From NCBI GenBank assembly GCA_017473115.1, contig JAFUNC010000004.1, positions 186,001 through 250,000 of the forward strand: a stretch of DNA of 64,000 bases, given 5' to 3'. The notes under the pieces are model-generated. The model had not been told where the DNA came from and did not search any database. It saw only the letters and a list, made by a program, of their open reading frames with translations. A program made the translations under genes and the position numbers. The DNA is from Lachnospiraceae bacterium (GTDB lineage: Bacteria; Bacillota; Clostridia; Lachnospirales; Lachnospiraceae). This document shows positions 1-7,990 of the stretch, one piece after another. Each line of letters starts with the position of its first letter. Position 1 is the first letter of the stretch.

Positions 1-1629
1 CGTCTTGGAACTCTGGCTTGTAACCTTGGGCAGAATCGCATTATAATGCTCTATTTTATCATTATTTAAGCGGCCGCGCAATTCATCCTTAATAATCCTG
101 TGAATCTGTAAATCCGGATATCTGCGAATCGGCGATGTAAAATGACAATATTGCTGACATGCCAGACCAAAATGCCCTGTACAAACCACGGAATACTGTG
201 CCTGCTTCATACTGCGCAGGGCAAGTCTTGAAATCAATGCTTCCTCCGGCGTATCCTGAATTTTGGCAAGAAGTTTTTGCACTTCTTTCGGATGAATTTC
301 ATCTTTATAAGATTTAAAATAATAGCCGAAGTTTCGGATCAAAATCTGTAATTTTTCGATTTTGTCCGCATCGGGCACATCGTGAACACGATATACAAAA
401 GGCAGTTCCTGCCAATAAAAATGTCCTGCTACGGTTTCGTTTGCCGCCAACATAAAATCTTCGATGATTTTCGTGGCAATATTGCGGTCATAAGGCTTAA
501 TATCAACAACTTTTCCCTTTTCATCCACAATAATCTTGCTCTCCGGCAAATCAAAATCAATGGAACCGCGTTTTCTTCGTTTTTCACGCAGAATCCCTGC
601 CAGTTCCTGCATTAATTCAAACATGGGAACCAATTCGGTATATTTATCGCATTCTTCCTTATCTTTCTGTTCCAGAATTTTAGCCACGGAAGTATATGTC
701 ATTCTGCGATTGACTTTAATTACGGTTTCAGCCAGTTTATGCGATACAATATCACCGGTGGAATCAATCTGCATAATACAACTCAATGCAAGACGGTCCA
801 CGCCCTCATTTAAGGAGCAGATGCCGTTGCAAAGTCTGTGAGGAAGCATAGGGATAACGCGGTCTGCCAGATAGACGCTGGTGCCTCTTTTTAAGGCTTC
901 ACGGTCCAAGGCAGAGTTCTCCTGCACATAATTGGTCACGTCCGCAATATGGACGCCCAATTCATACATATCACCGTTTTTACAGATGCTGACTGCATCG
1001 TCTAAATCCTTGGCATCTTCGCCGTCAATGGTAACCATCACAACATCACGCAAGTCAAGTCTTCCCGCCATATCTGCCTCGGATACTTCCAATCCCACAC
1101 GTTCTGCCTGATTCAGCACCTTCTCCGGAAACTTCGTGGGAATTTCATATCCTTCCACAATAGATAAAATATCCACGCCCGGATCCATGGCATGCCCGAG
1201 AATCTCAATAATACGACCCTCCGCACTTCTTCTGCCGTGAGGATATTCCGTAATCTCAGCCACAACCTTATGTCCGTCCATAGCGCCTTTTGCCGCCTCT
1301 TTCGGAATAAAAACATCCTCGCCGATACGCTGGTTATCCGGTACTACGAACCCAAAACTCTTAGACTTCTGGTAGGTACCCACCACACGACGAATGCCGC
1401 GCTCGATGATTTTGACCACCATACCTTCCTTGCGCTTTCCGTCCCCCGGATTTCCCGGAAACAACTCTACAAGCACCGTATCAGAATGCATGGCACCGTT
1501 TACATATTTTCCCGCAATAAAAACATCCCCTTCCAGTTCTTCGCTTTCCACAAAGCCGAACTCATGAGAGGTTCCCGTAAATACGCCCGTTATTGTAATT
1601 GTTTTTTGTTTTTTACCTTTTTTACCCAT
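1..1629 (-). CDS. rnr: Ribonuclease R, 3' end beyond the window
   Basis: This 3'-5' exoribonuclease of the RNB family degrades structured RNA and takes part in mRNA and rRNA quality control. The 543 visible residues hold cold-shock-type RNA-binding segments (TGTSHEFGFVE near residue 20, SKSFGFV near 90), then the RNB domain with the metal-binding stretch TIDGEDAKDLDDAV and, near the window edge, the signature HFTSPIRRYPDL. The ATG at 1629 is the first possible start, because an in-frame TAA lies three codons upstream. The protein therefore begins almost directly at the cold-shock region and lacks the roughly 60-80 residue N-terminal winged-helix segment found in typical RNase R. The ribosome binding site is weak (AGG, 8 bases from ATG) and a strong secG terminator ends just upstream, so expression probably depends on read-through. 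The C-terminal S1 domain lies outside the window. Confidence 0.93.
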   Translation of the reverse strand, partial: MGKKGKKQKTITITGVFTGTSHEFGFVESEELEGDVFIAGKYVNGAMHSDTVLVELFPGNPGDGKRKEGMVVKIIERGIRRVVGTYQKSKSFGFVVPDNQRIGEDVFIPKEAAKGAMDGHKVVAEITEYPHGRRSAEGRIIEILGHAMDPGVDILSIVEGYEIPTKFPEKVLNQAERVGLEVSEADMAGRLDLRDVVMVTIDGEDAKDLDDAVSICKNGDMYELGVHIADVTNYVQENSALDREALKRGTSVYLADRVIPMLPHRLCNGICSLNEGVDRLALSCIMQIDSTGDIVSHKLAETVIKVNRRMTYTSVAKILEQKDKEECDKYTELVPMFELMQELAGILREKRRKRGSIDFDLPESKIIVDEKGKVVDIKPYDRNIATKIIEDFMLAANETVAGHFYWQELPFVYRVHDVPDADKIEKLQILIRNFGYYFKSYKDEIHPKEVQKLLAKIQDTPEEALISRLALRSMKQAQYSVVCTGHFGLACQQYCHFTSPIRRYPDLQIHRIIKDELRGRLNNDKIEHYNAILPKVTSQSSKT

Positions 1630-1641
1630 ACTTTAACCTAT

Positions 1642-1669
1642 AAAAAAACTCCTGCAAACCTGCAGGAGT
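1642..1669 (-). terminator. Intrinsic terminator after secG
   Basis: On the minus strand the arms ACTCCTGCA and TGCAGGAGT form a 9-bp stem with a 4-base loop, followed by seven T. It lies between the secG stop and the rnr start codon and ends about 13 bases before that ATG. Confidence 0.9.
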
Positions 1670-1685
1670 GTAAAATAATCCGTTT

Positions 1686-1925
1686 CTAGAATAACGACAT
1701 ATTAAGAAGAACAGATAATACCATAAAAATAACTGCCAAAACGGTGGTGATTTTGATAAGCACGCCTTCCATGGAACGTCCTTTGTTCTTGCCCCAGTAT
1801 GTGTCTGCCACACCGCTAAGTGCCGATAATCCGGTATTCTTGCCTTCCTGCATCAATACGATTCCTGCAAGTGCAATACTAACTATGATAAATACAACTG
1901 TAATAATAATTCTAACTGTTTCCAT
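1686..1925 (-). CDS. secG: Preprotein translocase subunit SecG
   Basis: SecG is the small accessory subunit of the SecYEG protein export channel in the cytoplasmic membrane. The 79-residue product has the expected two hydrophobic helices (about residues 4-24 and 55-76), separated by the family's conserved loop with LMQEGKNTGLSALSG. The start is well placed behind AGGAG (ATAGGAGTATTATAATG). It follows eno on the same strand at 86 bases and has its own promoter-like sequence just after the eno stop. A strong terminator follows. The order eno-secG-rnr is common in Clostridia, which supports the call. Confidence 0.95.
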   Translation of the reverse strand: METVRIIITVVFIIVSIALAGIVLMQEGKNTGLSALSGVADTYWGKNKGRSMEGVLIKITTVLAVIFMVLSVLLNMSLF

Positions 1926-1978
1926 TATAATACTCCTATGATATGTTTGCCCAAAGACAAATTTACATCAGCTTTGTT

Positions 1979-2007
1979 ATATTACCATAGACACGCAAGT
2001 TTTGCAA
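1979..2007 (-). promoter_or_regulatory. Predicted promoter of secG
   Basis: TTGCAA (2002-2007) and TAATAT (1979-1984) on the minus strand are separated by exactly 17 bases. The site lies immediately downstream of the eno stop codon, and no terminator is visible between eno and secG, so secG may be expressed both from here and by read-through from eno. Confidence 0.55.
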
Positions 2008-2010
2008 GTT

Positions 2011-3330
2011 TTATTTTTCATATCCCTTAATCGGTTGAAACGGTGTACTGTACTTCCCGCATCCTTTTAAATGTTCCTCAATACGCAACAACTGATTGTA
2101 CTTGGCGTTACGGTCACTTCGACAGGGTGCACCGGTTTTGATCTGTCCCGCATTCAATCCGACGGCAAAATCTGCAATAAAGGAATCTTCCGTTTCACCG
2201 GAACGATGCGAAATAATGGTTTTAAAACCACTCTTTTTAGCAAGCATAACAGCTTCCGTTGCCTCTGTCACGGTACCGATTTGATTTAATTTGACCAAAA
2301 TGGCATTGCCTGCATGAAGTTTAATGCCGGCCTCAAGTCGCAGTTTATTGGTTACAAACAGGTCATCTCCCACTAACTGCACTTTTTTTCCTAAGCGCTC
2401 CGTTAATAACTGCCAACCCTCAAGATCACTTTCCTGCAATGCATCTTCGATGGAAACAATCGGAAAATGGTCAATCAACATTTCATAATATGAAATCATT
2501 TCATTGGTGTCGCGATACATTTTTTCACCGCTCGTCTTACTTTCTCCCGGAAAATAATATACATCTTTATCAGGCTGATATAATTCACTGGACGCTGCAT
2601 CCATTGCAATCACAACATCAATACCGGGCTCATATCCGGCATTTTGAATAGCATCTACAATCAATTGTAACACTGCAAAAGCATCTTTGACATCCGGAGC
2701 AAACCCACCTTCGTCACCTACCGCAGTAGACAACCCTTTTTCCTTACATAACTGCTTTAATTTCTGATAAATTTCCACACCAATGCGTAAGGCTTCCGTA
2801 AAATTCTCCGCCAAGACAGGCATAATCATAAACTCCTGGAAATCTACGGTATTGTCCGCATGCACGCCACCGTTTAAAATATTCATCATAGGCACGGGCA
2901 TTACATCTGCACTGCTTCCCCCGATATAACGGTACAAAGGCATCCCCATGCTTTCCGCCGCTGCTCTTGCGCATGCCATAGATACAGCCAAGGTAGCATT
3001 TGCACCCAAATTCGCCTTATTGTCCGTACCATCCAAATGTCCCAACAGATGGTCAATATGTGCCTGTTGATACACATCCTCTCCAAGCAACGCCTCTTTT
3101 ATAACTGTATTTACATTCTCTACCGCCTTATGAACTCCAAGCCCAAAATAGCGCTTCTCACCGTCTCTCTTTTCTACTGCTTCAAAGCGACCCGTACTGG
3201 CGCCGGAAGGTACACTTGCCCTCCCCTTAAAAAGACCGTTTACCGTTACTTCTGCTTCTACTGTAGGATTTCCTCTGGAATCCAGAATCTCTCTTGCGTG
3301 AACATCTGTAATTTTACCCACATTGGTCAT
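2011..3330 (-). CDS. eno: Enolase
   Basis: Enolase (phosphopyruvate hydratase) converts 2-phosphoglycerate to phosphoenolpyruvate in glycolysis and is a cytoplasmic Mg2+-dependent enzyme. The 439-residue length is typical. The N-terminal [17 protein letters not shown], the substrate-binding GASTGRFEA loop, the metal ligand region VSIEDALQE, the VGDDLFVTN segment and the C-terminal signature [14 protein letters not shown] are all present. The start follows AAAAGGAGATATCATC at good spacing. The gene lies between gpmI and secG on the same strand. The roughly 600-base region upstream carries two copies of the folded intergenic element and the gpmI terminator, so eno is probably transcribed separately from gpmI. 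Confidence 0.98.
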   Translation of the reverse strand: MTNVGKITDVHAREILDSRGNPTVEAEVTVNGLFKGRASVPSGASTGRFEAVEKRDGEKRYFGLGVHKAVENVNTVIKEALLGEDVYQQAHIDHLLGHLDGTDNKANLGANATLAVSMACARAAAESMGMPLYRYIGGSSADVMPVPMMNILNGGVHADNTVDFQEFMIMPVLAENFTEALRIGVEIYQKLKQLCKEKGLSTAVGDEGGFAPDVKDAFAVLQLIVDAIQNAGYEPGIDVVIAMDAASSELYQPDKDVYYFPGESKTSGEKMYRDTNEMISYYEMLIDHFPIVSIEDALQESDLEGWQLLTERLGKKVQLVGDDLFVTNKLRLEAGIKLHAGNAILVKLNQIGTVTEATEAVMLAKKSGFKTIISHRSGETEDSFIADFAVGLNAGQIKTGAPCRSDRNAKYNQLLRIEEHLKGCGKYSTPFQPIKGYEK

Positions 3331-3369
3331 GATGATATCTCCTTTTAAAATGAGTGTCTTACATATCCC

Positions 3370-3581
3370 AATTTGGTTTTGACAACTGATGTATTCATAG
3401 TGTTGTGTGGATTATTTTATATTCCAAAAGAACACGCTTCCGCTCGTTCGACCGATGTAACAGTACTAAGTTCGCAGTACATTACATTTCTGCTCACTAA
3501 GTGCTGACACGGTCGAAAACGGTTCTTTTGGAATAAAAATATCCACACAACAATTTCTGATATGAACATCAAAACCAAATT
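3370..3581 (-). repeat. Folded intergenic element, copy 1
   Basis: Read on the minus strand, this copy is a very long stem-loop. The outer arms AATTTGGTTTTGA and TCAAAACCAAATT (3569-3581 with 3370-3382) pair over 13 bp, GTTGTGTGGAT pairs with ATCCACACAAC (11 bp), and a 14-bp inner stem (3522-3535 with 3420-3433) closes the core. The core at 3430-3525 contains an internal CGACCG/CGGTCG helix, a small hairpin with arms GCAG and CTGC, and the conserved tail GAGCGGAAGCGTGTTC. The core aligns with copies 2 and 3, and paired positions differ in a compensatory way. It lies upstream of eno and on the same strand. Function is unknown. Confidence 0.85.
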
Positions 3582-3658
3582 AGATATACATATTTGCATT
3601 CATTATGTCCTATATTTGGAAATATCATACATCTCACTTTTTTATCATAGTAAATCAT

Positions 3659-3692
3659 AAAAAAACTGCCATTTGCTCTTAACAAATGACAG
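3659..3692 (-). terminator. Intrinsic terminator after gpmI
   Basis: On the minus strand the arms CTGTCATTTG and CAAATGGCAG form a 10-bp stem (one G-T pair) with a 7-base loop, followed by seven T. It lies about 240 bases after the gpmI stop, so the gpmI transcript would carry the reverse strand of intergenic element copy 2 in its 3' region. Confidence 0.85.
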
Positions 3693-3733
3693 CTTATCAC
3701 GCATCCCTTGCAGATGCTTCATATACTTGATTA

Positions 3734-3889
3734 CTCTGAGCGAGTATTTTGTTTTTCGTTTGAAGACCGTTTTGAATGCGTCGGTGCTTAATAAAAAGGC
3801 TTGTTTACAAGACTTTGAATTTAGCATCCGTTACGTATTCAATCGAGCGGAAGCGTGTCTGAAAACGAATACAAAATATCCGCTCAGAG
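3734..3889 (+). repeat. Folded intergenic element, copy 2
   Basis: Plus-strand copy. Basal arms CTCTGAGCG (3734-3742) and CGCTCAGAG (3881-3889) are perfectly complementary and continue with TATTTTGT/ACAAAATA. The core closes with AGAC/GTCT (GAAC/GTTC in the other copies). Inside, GAATGCGT pairs with ACGTATTC, GGTGCT with AGCATCC, and CTTG/CAAG forms a small hairpin. The tail GAGCGGAAGCGTG is shared with copy 1. It is oriented opposite to copy 1 and to gpmI, in whose 3' region it lies. Confidence 0.85.
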
Positions 3890-3928
3890 CCCCTCAAATC
3901 TTCCGGCATCCACATAGGATGCCCCAAA

Positions 3929-5470
3929 TTATTTCTGAATCAACAATGACTTACCGGTCATTTCTGCAGGCTGTTCTTTACCCATGATTTCAATGAGGGT
4001 AGGAACGATATCTGCCAAACATCCGCCTTCACGTAAACCATATCCTTCTTTGTAATTTACAAGAATAAAAGGAACGGGATTTGTGGTATGTGCAGTAAAC
4101 GGTTCTCCGGTTTCATAATCAACCAACTGCTCTGCATTACCGTGGTCAGCACAGATGAACATTACGCCGTCAACTTCCTTAATCGCTTCCACAGCCTTGC
4201 CAACGCATTCGTCCACTGCTTCAACAGCCTTGATTGCCGCATCCTGTACACCGGTATGACCTACCATGTCAGGGTTTGCAAAGTTGATTACAATTACATC
4301 ATAAGAGCCGCTCTTGATTGCTTCCACAAGTTTGTCACATACGCCATAAGCGCTCATTTCGGGCTTTAAGTCGTAAGTAGCAACTTCCTTGGGTGAGTTC
4401 ACAAGAATTCTTGTTTCGCCCTCATTAGGCTCCTCTACGCCACCGTTAAAGAAGAAGGTAACGTGTGCGTATTTTTCGGTTTCGGCGATTCTTGCCTGTG
4501 TCATATTGTTTGCTGCAAGCCATTCACCAAAGGTGTTGGTTACGCTGATTTTATGGAAAGCCACTTCCTTATTGGGAATTGTGGGATCATACTCTGAGAA
4601 GCATACAAATTTAAGGTCAAGACGTTTACGGTCAAATCCCTTGAAATCATCATCACAGAATGCTCTGGTAATTTCTCTTGCACGGTCGGGACGGAAGTTG
4701 AAGAATACAACACTGTCCTTGTCCTGAATAAGCGCTACGGGAGCACCGTTCTTCTGTACAACGGTAGGCTTAACAAATTCGTCTGTTTCATCTCTGTCAT
4801 AAGATTCAGCCACAGCAGCCACTGCGCTGTCAGCAGTTAAACCTTCACCCTTTGTCATGGCAAGATAAGCCTTTTCAACTCTGTCATAGTTATTGTCACG
4901 GTCCATTGCATAGTAACGACCGCTTACCATAGCCACTTCACCAACGCCGATTTCAGCCATTTTCGCTTCTAACTGCTCTACATAATCCTTACCGCTTGCG
5001 GGAGGTGTGTCACGACCATCCAAGAAGCAATGAACATATACTTTCTTCAAATCATTCTTTTTCGCAAGTTCCAACAAACCGTAAAGATGTGTATTGTGGC
5101 TGTGTACACCACCGTCTGATAAAAGTCCGAACATATGAAGTGCGGAATCATTTTCCTTACAGTTCTTTACCGCATTTAACAATGCAGGATTCTCAAAGAA
5201 AGTTCCATCCTGGATTTCCTTTGTGATTCTGGTAAGTTCCTGATATACAATACGACCTGCACCCATATTTAAGTGACCAACCTCAGAGTTCCCCATCTGT
5301 CCGTCAGGAAGGCCTACTGCCATACCGCTTGCATACCCTTTTACAAAAGGATATTCCGCCATTAACTTGTCCATCACGGGAGTCTTTGCGCCCGCAACAC
5401 AGTTGCCTTCTGTCTTTTCATTGAGACCATAGCCGTCAAGAATCATTAAAACTGTTGTTTTTTTGCTCAT
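3929..5470 (-). CDS. gpmI: 2,3-bisphosphoglycerate-independent phosphoglycerate mutase
   Basis: This enzyme interconverts 3- and 2-phosphoglycerate in glycolysis using two Mn2+ ions. It belongs to the alkaline-phosphatase superfamily. The 513-residue protein has the usual full length. It shows the first metal site [10 protein letters not shown], the catalytic serine in [14 protein letters not shown], the substrate motif DGRDTPP and the C-terminal metal ligands in [11 protein letters not shown]. The start ATG is preceded by AGGAGAATACGGAAATG. A consensus-like promoter lies about 130 bases upstream and a terminator about 240 bases downstream, so it is probably transcribed alone, although it belongs functionally with eno and with the gap-pgk-tpiA block 14 kb away. 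Because it needs Mn2+, the manganese-handling genes elsewhere in the window are relevant to it. Confidence 0.97.
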   Translation of the reverse strand: MSKKTTVLMILDGYGLNEKTEGNCVAGAKTPVMDKLMAEYPFVKGYASGMAVGLPDGQMGNSEVGHLNMGAGRIVYQELTRITKEIQDGTFFENPALLNAVKNCKENDSALHMFGLLSDGGVHSHNTHLYGLLELAKKNDLKKVYVHCFLDGRDTPPASGKDYVEQLEAKMAEIGVGEVAMVSGRYYAMDRDNNYDRVEKAYLAMTKGEGLTADSAVAAVAESYDRDETDEFVKPTVVQKNGAPVALIQDKDSVVFFNFRPDRAREITRAFCDDDFKGFDRKRLDLKFVCFSEYDPTIPNKEVAFHKISVTNTFGEWLAANNMTQARIAETEKYAHVTFFFNGGVEEPNEGETRILVNSPKEVATYDLKPEMSAYGVCDKLVEAIKSGSYDVIVINFANPDMVGHTGVQDAAIKAVEAVDECVGKAVEAIKEVDGVMFICADHGNAEQLVDYETGEPFTAHTTNPVPFILVNYKEGYGLREGGCLADIVPTLIEIMGKEQPAEMTGKSLLIQK

Positions 5471-5598
5471 TTCCGTATTCTCCTACTCTTTTTTATTTTC
5501 ATCCTAATTTTGGGTTTTTACAATACATATACATCTAAAATTAAGATTGATTATCTTCAAAATACCCTAAATACAGGCATTCTTCCAGTCCGAAATAG

Positions 5599-5627
5599 AT
5601 TATACACAATTTTATGACGGTTAGCAA
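5599..5627 (-). promoter_or_regulatory. Predicted promoter of gpmI
   Basis: TTGCTA (5622-5627) and TATAAT (5599-5604) on the minus strand are separated by 17 bases. The leader would be about 120 bases long and shows no obvious strong fold. The divergent CDF gene starts about 80 bases away on the other side. Confidence 0.65.
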
Positions 5628-5708
5628 CCTAAAACCCATAGAAAAAAACATTGAAATGTTATAAAATATAGTAATACTTTCACAAAAAATATCCGAAAAG
5701 GAGTCCTT

Positions 5709-6884
5709 ATGATTACTCTGCTTTCTAAATTATTTATAAAAGACAATAAAAATTACGCATCTCCTTTGGTACGTACAGGTTACGGTATCCTTTGCGGTGC
5801 TGTCGGCATATTCTTAAATATATTGTTATTTGCAGGTAAATTGACCGCCGGACTCTTAAGCGGTTCCATTGCCATTATTGCCGATGCCGTAAACAACTTA
5901 TCCGATGCCGGAAGCAGTGTCATTACATTGTTCGGCTTTAAAATGGCCGCTTCCAAGCCGGATTCCGACCATCCTTACGGTCACGGTCGAATGGAATACA
6001 TCTCAGGCCTTTTGGTTTCTATTCTGATCCTTTTTATGGCTTACGAACTGATTAAGTCTTCCATTGATAAAATTATTCATCCCGAACCGATTACAGCCAC
6101 TTGGATTACGGTACTTATTCTTGTCGTTTCAATTTTGACCAAATTTTATATGTTTTTTTATCAAAGAAGTGTCAGCCGCAAAATCTCCTCTGCTGCATTA
6201 AAAGCAACCGCAACAGACTCCATCAGTGATACAATTGCAACCGGCGTTGTACTGCTGTCTTCTCTTGCCGGCATCTTCTTTCATTGGAACATTGACGGTT
6301 ATTGCGGTATCCTGGTTGGTCTTTTTATCGTATACTCCGGTATTCAGGCAATCAAAGAAACCATTTCACCTCTGCTTGGTCAGGCGCCCGACCCGGAACT
6401 TGTAGAAGAAATCCGCAATGTGATGATGGAGGAGCCTGCAATTCTCGGCATTCACGATTTAATGATTCATGATTACGGTCCCAGTCGTGTTATGGTCAGT
6501 CTTCACGCAGAAGTTTCTGCCTCATCAGACTTTTTGGAGATGCACGACATTATTGATAATTTAGAACGCCATATTCGTCAGAAACTAGGCTGCTTTGCTA
6601 CCATACATATGGATCCTGTACTGGACAAAGACGAAGAAACCCAGTCCCTGAAGCGTCAGGTTACCAAAATCATTACCGGAATCGATGACAAATTAAGCAT
6701 TCATGATTTTCGCGTTGTAAAAGGTCCTTCCCATACCAACTTAATTTTTGATGTTGTAAAACCCTATTCCTTAAAATTAGATGTAAAAGATTTGGACGAT
6801 ATTATCACGTATAAAATTCGTGACTGGAACGAAAACTACTACTGTGTCATTGAATATGATGAAGAATTCTGTACGAAAAAATAA
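5709..6884 (+). CDS. Cation diffusion facilitator, probably Mn2+ exporting
   Basis: CDF proteins export divalent metal ions by exchange with protons. The 391-residue protein has about six membrane helices (residues 20-220), the family motif HPYGHGRMEYI after helix 3, and a long cytoplasmic C-terminal domain with repeated ACT-like/ferredoxin-like segments (LGIHDLMIHDYGP, LSIHDFRVVKG). The helix-2 site reads NNLSD (N-x3-D) and the helix-5 site DSISD (D-x3-D). In this family N-D/D-D quartets mark the manganese group (MntE-like), whereas zinc exporters have H or D in the first position. Manganese specificity is thus an inference from motif. The start ATG follows AAAAGGAGTCCTT. It is divergent from the Mn-dependent gpmI. 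Confidence 0.88.
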   Translation: MITLLSKLFIKDNKNYASPLVRTGYGILCGAVGIFLNILLFAGKLTAGLLSGSIAIIADAVNNLSDAGSSVITLFGFKMAASKPDSDHPYGHGRMEYISGLLVSILILFMAYELIKSSIDKIIHPEPITATWITVLILVVSILTKFYMFFYQRSVSRKISSAALKATATDSISDTIATGVVLLSSLAGIFFHWNIDGYCGILVGLFIVYSGIQAIKETISPLLGQAPDPELVEEIRNVMMEEPAILGIHDLMIHDYGPSRVMVSLHAEVSASSDFLEMHDIIDNLERHIRQKLGCFATIHMDPVLDKDEETQSLKRQVTKIITGIDDKLSIHDFRVVKGPSHTNLIFDVVKPYSLKLDVKDLDDIITYKIRDWNENYYCVIEYDEEFCTKK

Positions 6885-6949
6885 TAGCAAAATCCTAATT
6901 TGCAAAGTAAACATACACAAAAATTTCATATTTTCATTTTAAATAACCC

Positions 6950-6978
6950 TTTACAAAGTATCCTTTATGTGATAATGT
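6950..6978 (+). promoter_or_regulatory. Predicted promoter of the hemolysin III-like gene
   Basis: TTTACA (6950-6955) and TAATGT (6973-6978) are separated by 17 bases. The leader of about 65 bases contains a small hairpin with arms AAGAG and CTCTT. Confidence 0.5.
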
Positions 6979-7052
6979 AGTTTTAGATACTACGTGCAAG
7001 AGTTTTATTCTCTTTGTCTTGATTTTACATAAACATAAAGGAGAGTGTAAAA

Positions 7053-7706
7053 ATGACTGATGTATGCAACTTTAATAATCAAACATTAGGTGAAGAAATA
7101 TCAAATGCGGTTTCCCATGGTTTAGGGGCTGCTCTTTCCATTGCCGGAACTGCAGTAATGATTGTCACTGCCACATTAAACCACAAAGGACCTATGAGCA
7201 TTGTGGGCGTATCCATTTATGGTGCGAGCCTGATTTTACTATATTTAACTTCTTGTCTTTATCATTCACTTGCGAATAATAAAGGGAAAAAAGTTTTCCA
7301 GATTCTGGACCATTGTATGATTTTTATATTAATTACGGGCACCTACACCCCTATCTGTTTCAGTATCATCGGCGGTTGGGTCGGCTGGACCATCTGGGGA
7401 ATTAATATGGCATGTACTGCTCTCGGAGTTGTTTTAAATGCAATTAACCTTGCTAAATGGCATAAATTATCTCTCTGGCTTTATGTATTAATGGGTTGGT
7501 CCATTGTTTTGGCCGGTTTCGAAGTATTTACCTTAATTACTCCGGTAGGATGGGCAATGTTGCTTCTCGGCGGCGTCTTTTATACCGTTGGCATTATCTT
7601 CTATCGTGCCCAAAACCCCAAATACATGCATTTCATCTGGCATTTATTTGTGTTGGGCGGCAGTATTTGCCACTACTTCTTTGTATTACAGTATTGTTGC
7701 TATTAA
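7053..7706 (+). CDS. Hemolysin III family (PAQR-type) membrane protein
   Basis: The 217-residue protein has about seven hydrophobic helices and matches the hemolysin III/YqfA branch of the PAQR superfamily. Visible hallmarks are EEISNAVSHGLGA near the N-terminus, SCLYHSL followed by LDHCMIFILITGTYTP in the middle, and the C-terminal HxxxHxxx-type motif in HFIWHLFVLGGSICHYF. These His, Ser and Asp residues form the presumed metal site. The family's name comes from one Bacillus protein, and the role of most members is membrane stress or lipid-related and unsettled. Start follows AAAGGAGAGTGTAAAA. The gene stands alone on the plus strand and ends in intergenic element copy 3, whose basal stem is followed by a T-run. 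Confidence 0.92.
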   Translation: MTDVCNFNNQTLGEEISNAVSHGLGAALSIAGTAVMIVTATLNHKGPMSIVGVSIYGASLILLYLTSCLYHSLANNKGKKVFQILDHCMIFILITGTYTPICFSIIGGWVGWTIWGINMACTALGVVLNAINLAKWHKLSLWLYVLMGWSIVLAGFEVFTLITPVGWAMLLLGGVFYTVGIIFYRAQNPKYMHFIWHLFVLGGSICHYFFVLQYCCY

Positions 7707-7727
7707 GTTGTTTCTTGAATGCAATAA

Positions 7728-7879
7728 CTGCGTGAATTATTTTGTTCCATAAAGAACCGTTGTGAAAGCGTCGGTACTTAACGAGTACAAATGAAATGCA
7801 GTACGAGTTTAGTATCCGTTACGTTTTCGCACGAGTGAGAGCGTGTTCTGTTGGAATAAAATAATTCACGCAGTTTTTT
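7728..7879 (+). repeat. Folded intergenic element, copy 3, acting also as terminator
   Basis: Plus-strand copy whose basal arms CTGCGTGAATTATTTT (7728-7743) and AAAATAATTCACGCAG (7858-7873) form a perfect 16-bp stem directly followed by six T. TTCCA/TGGAA and AGAAC/GTTCT continue the stem to the core (7754-7847). Core helices GAAAGCGT/ACGTTTTC, GGTACT/AGTATCC and GTAC/GTAC differ from copies 1 and 2 by paired changes, for example A-T for T-A in the first helix. CCGTT and AGCGTGTTC are conserved in sequence. As placed, it would end the transcript of the hemolysin III-like gene. Confidence 0.87.
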
Positions 7880-7990
7880 ATTTCTCTAAAATATAACTAT
7901 TATATAAAAATTCCACATCGTTTCATACTGACTTTTATTTTGTATTATGATATACTAATATGGCTTGAACAAATAGAAGGAAAATATATA

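Larger units (their letters stand above)
3331..3928. other. Gene-free region between gpmI and eno
   Basis: This interval of about 600 bases holds no supportable gene. It contains two inverted copies of the folded intergenic element (3370-3581 and 3734-3889), the gpmI terminator at 3659-3692, and a short GC-rich hairpin (3904-3924; arms GGCATCC and GGATGCC) just after the gpmI stop. No convincing eno promoter was found. The eno promoter may lie upstream of the first element, which would put that element in the eno leader. Confidence 0.7.

Noticed and set aside
1622..1813. 63-codon frame between secG and rnr as a missing N-terminal part of RNase R
   Set aside because: It is a shifted frame of secG and has no winged-helix character.
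3645..3987. Short frames over the folded intergenic elements
   Set aside because: They cross palindromic stems and the gpmI terminator and have no ribosome binding sites.
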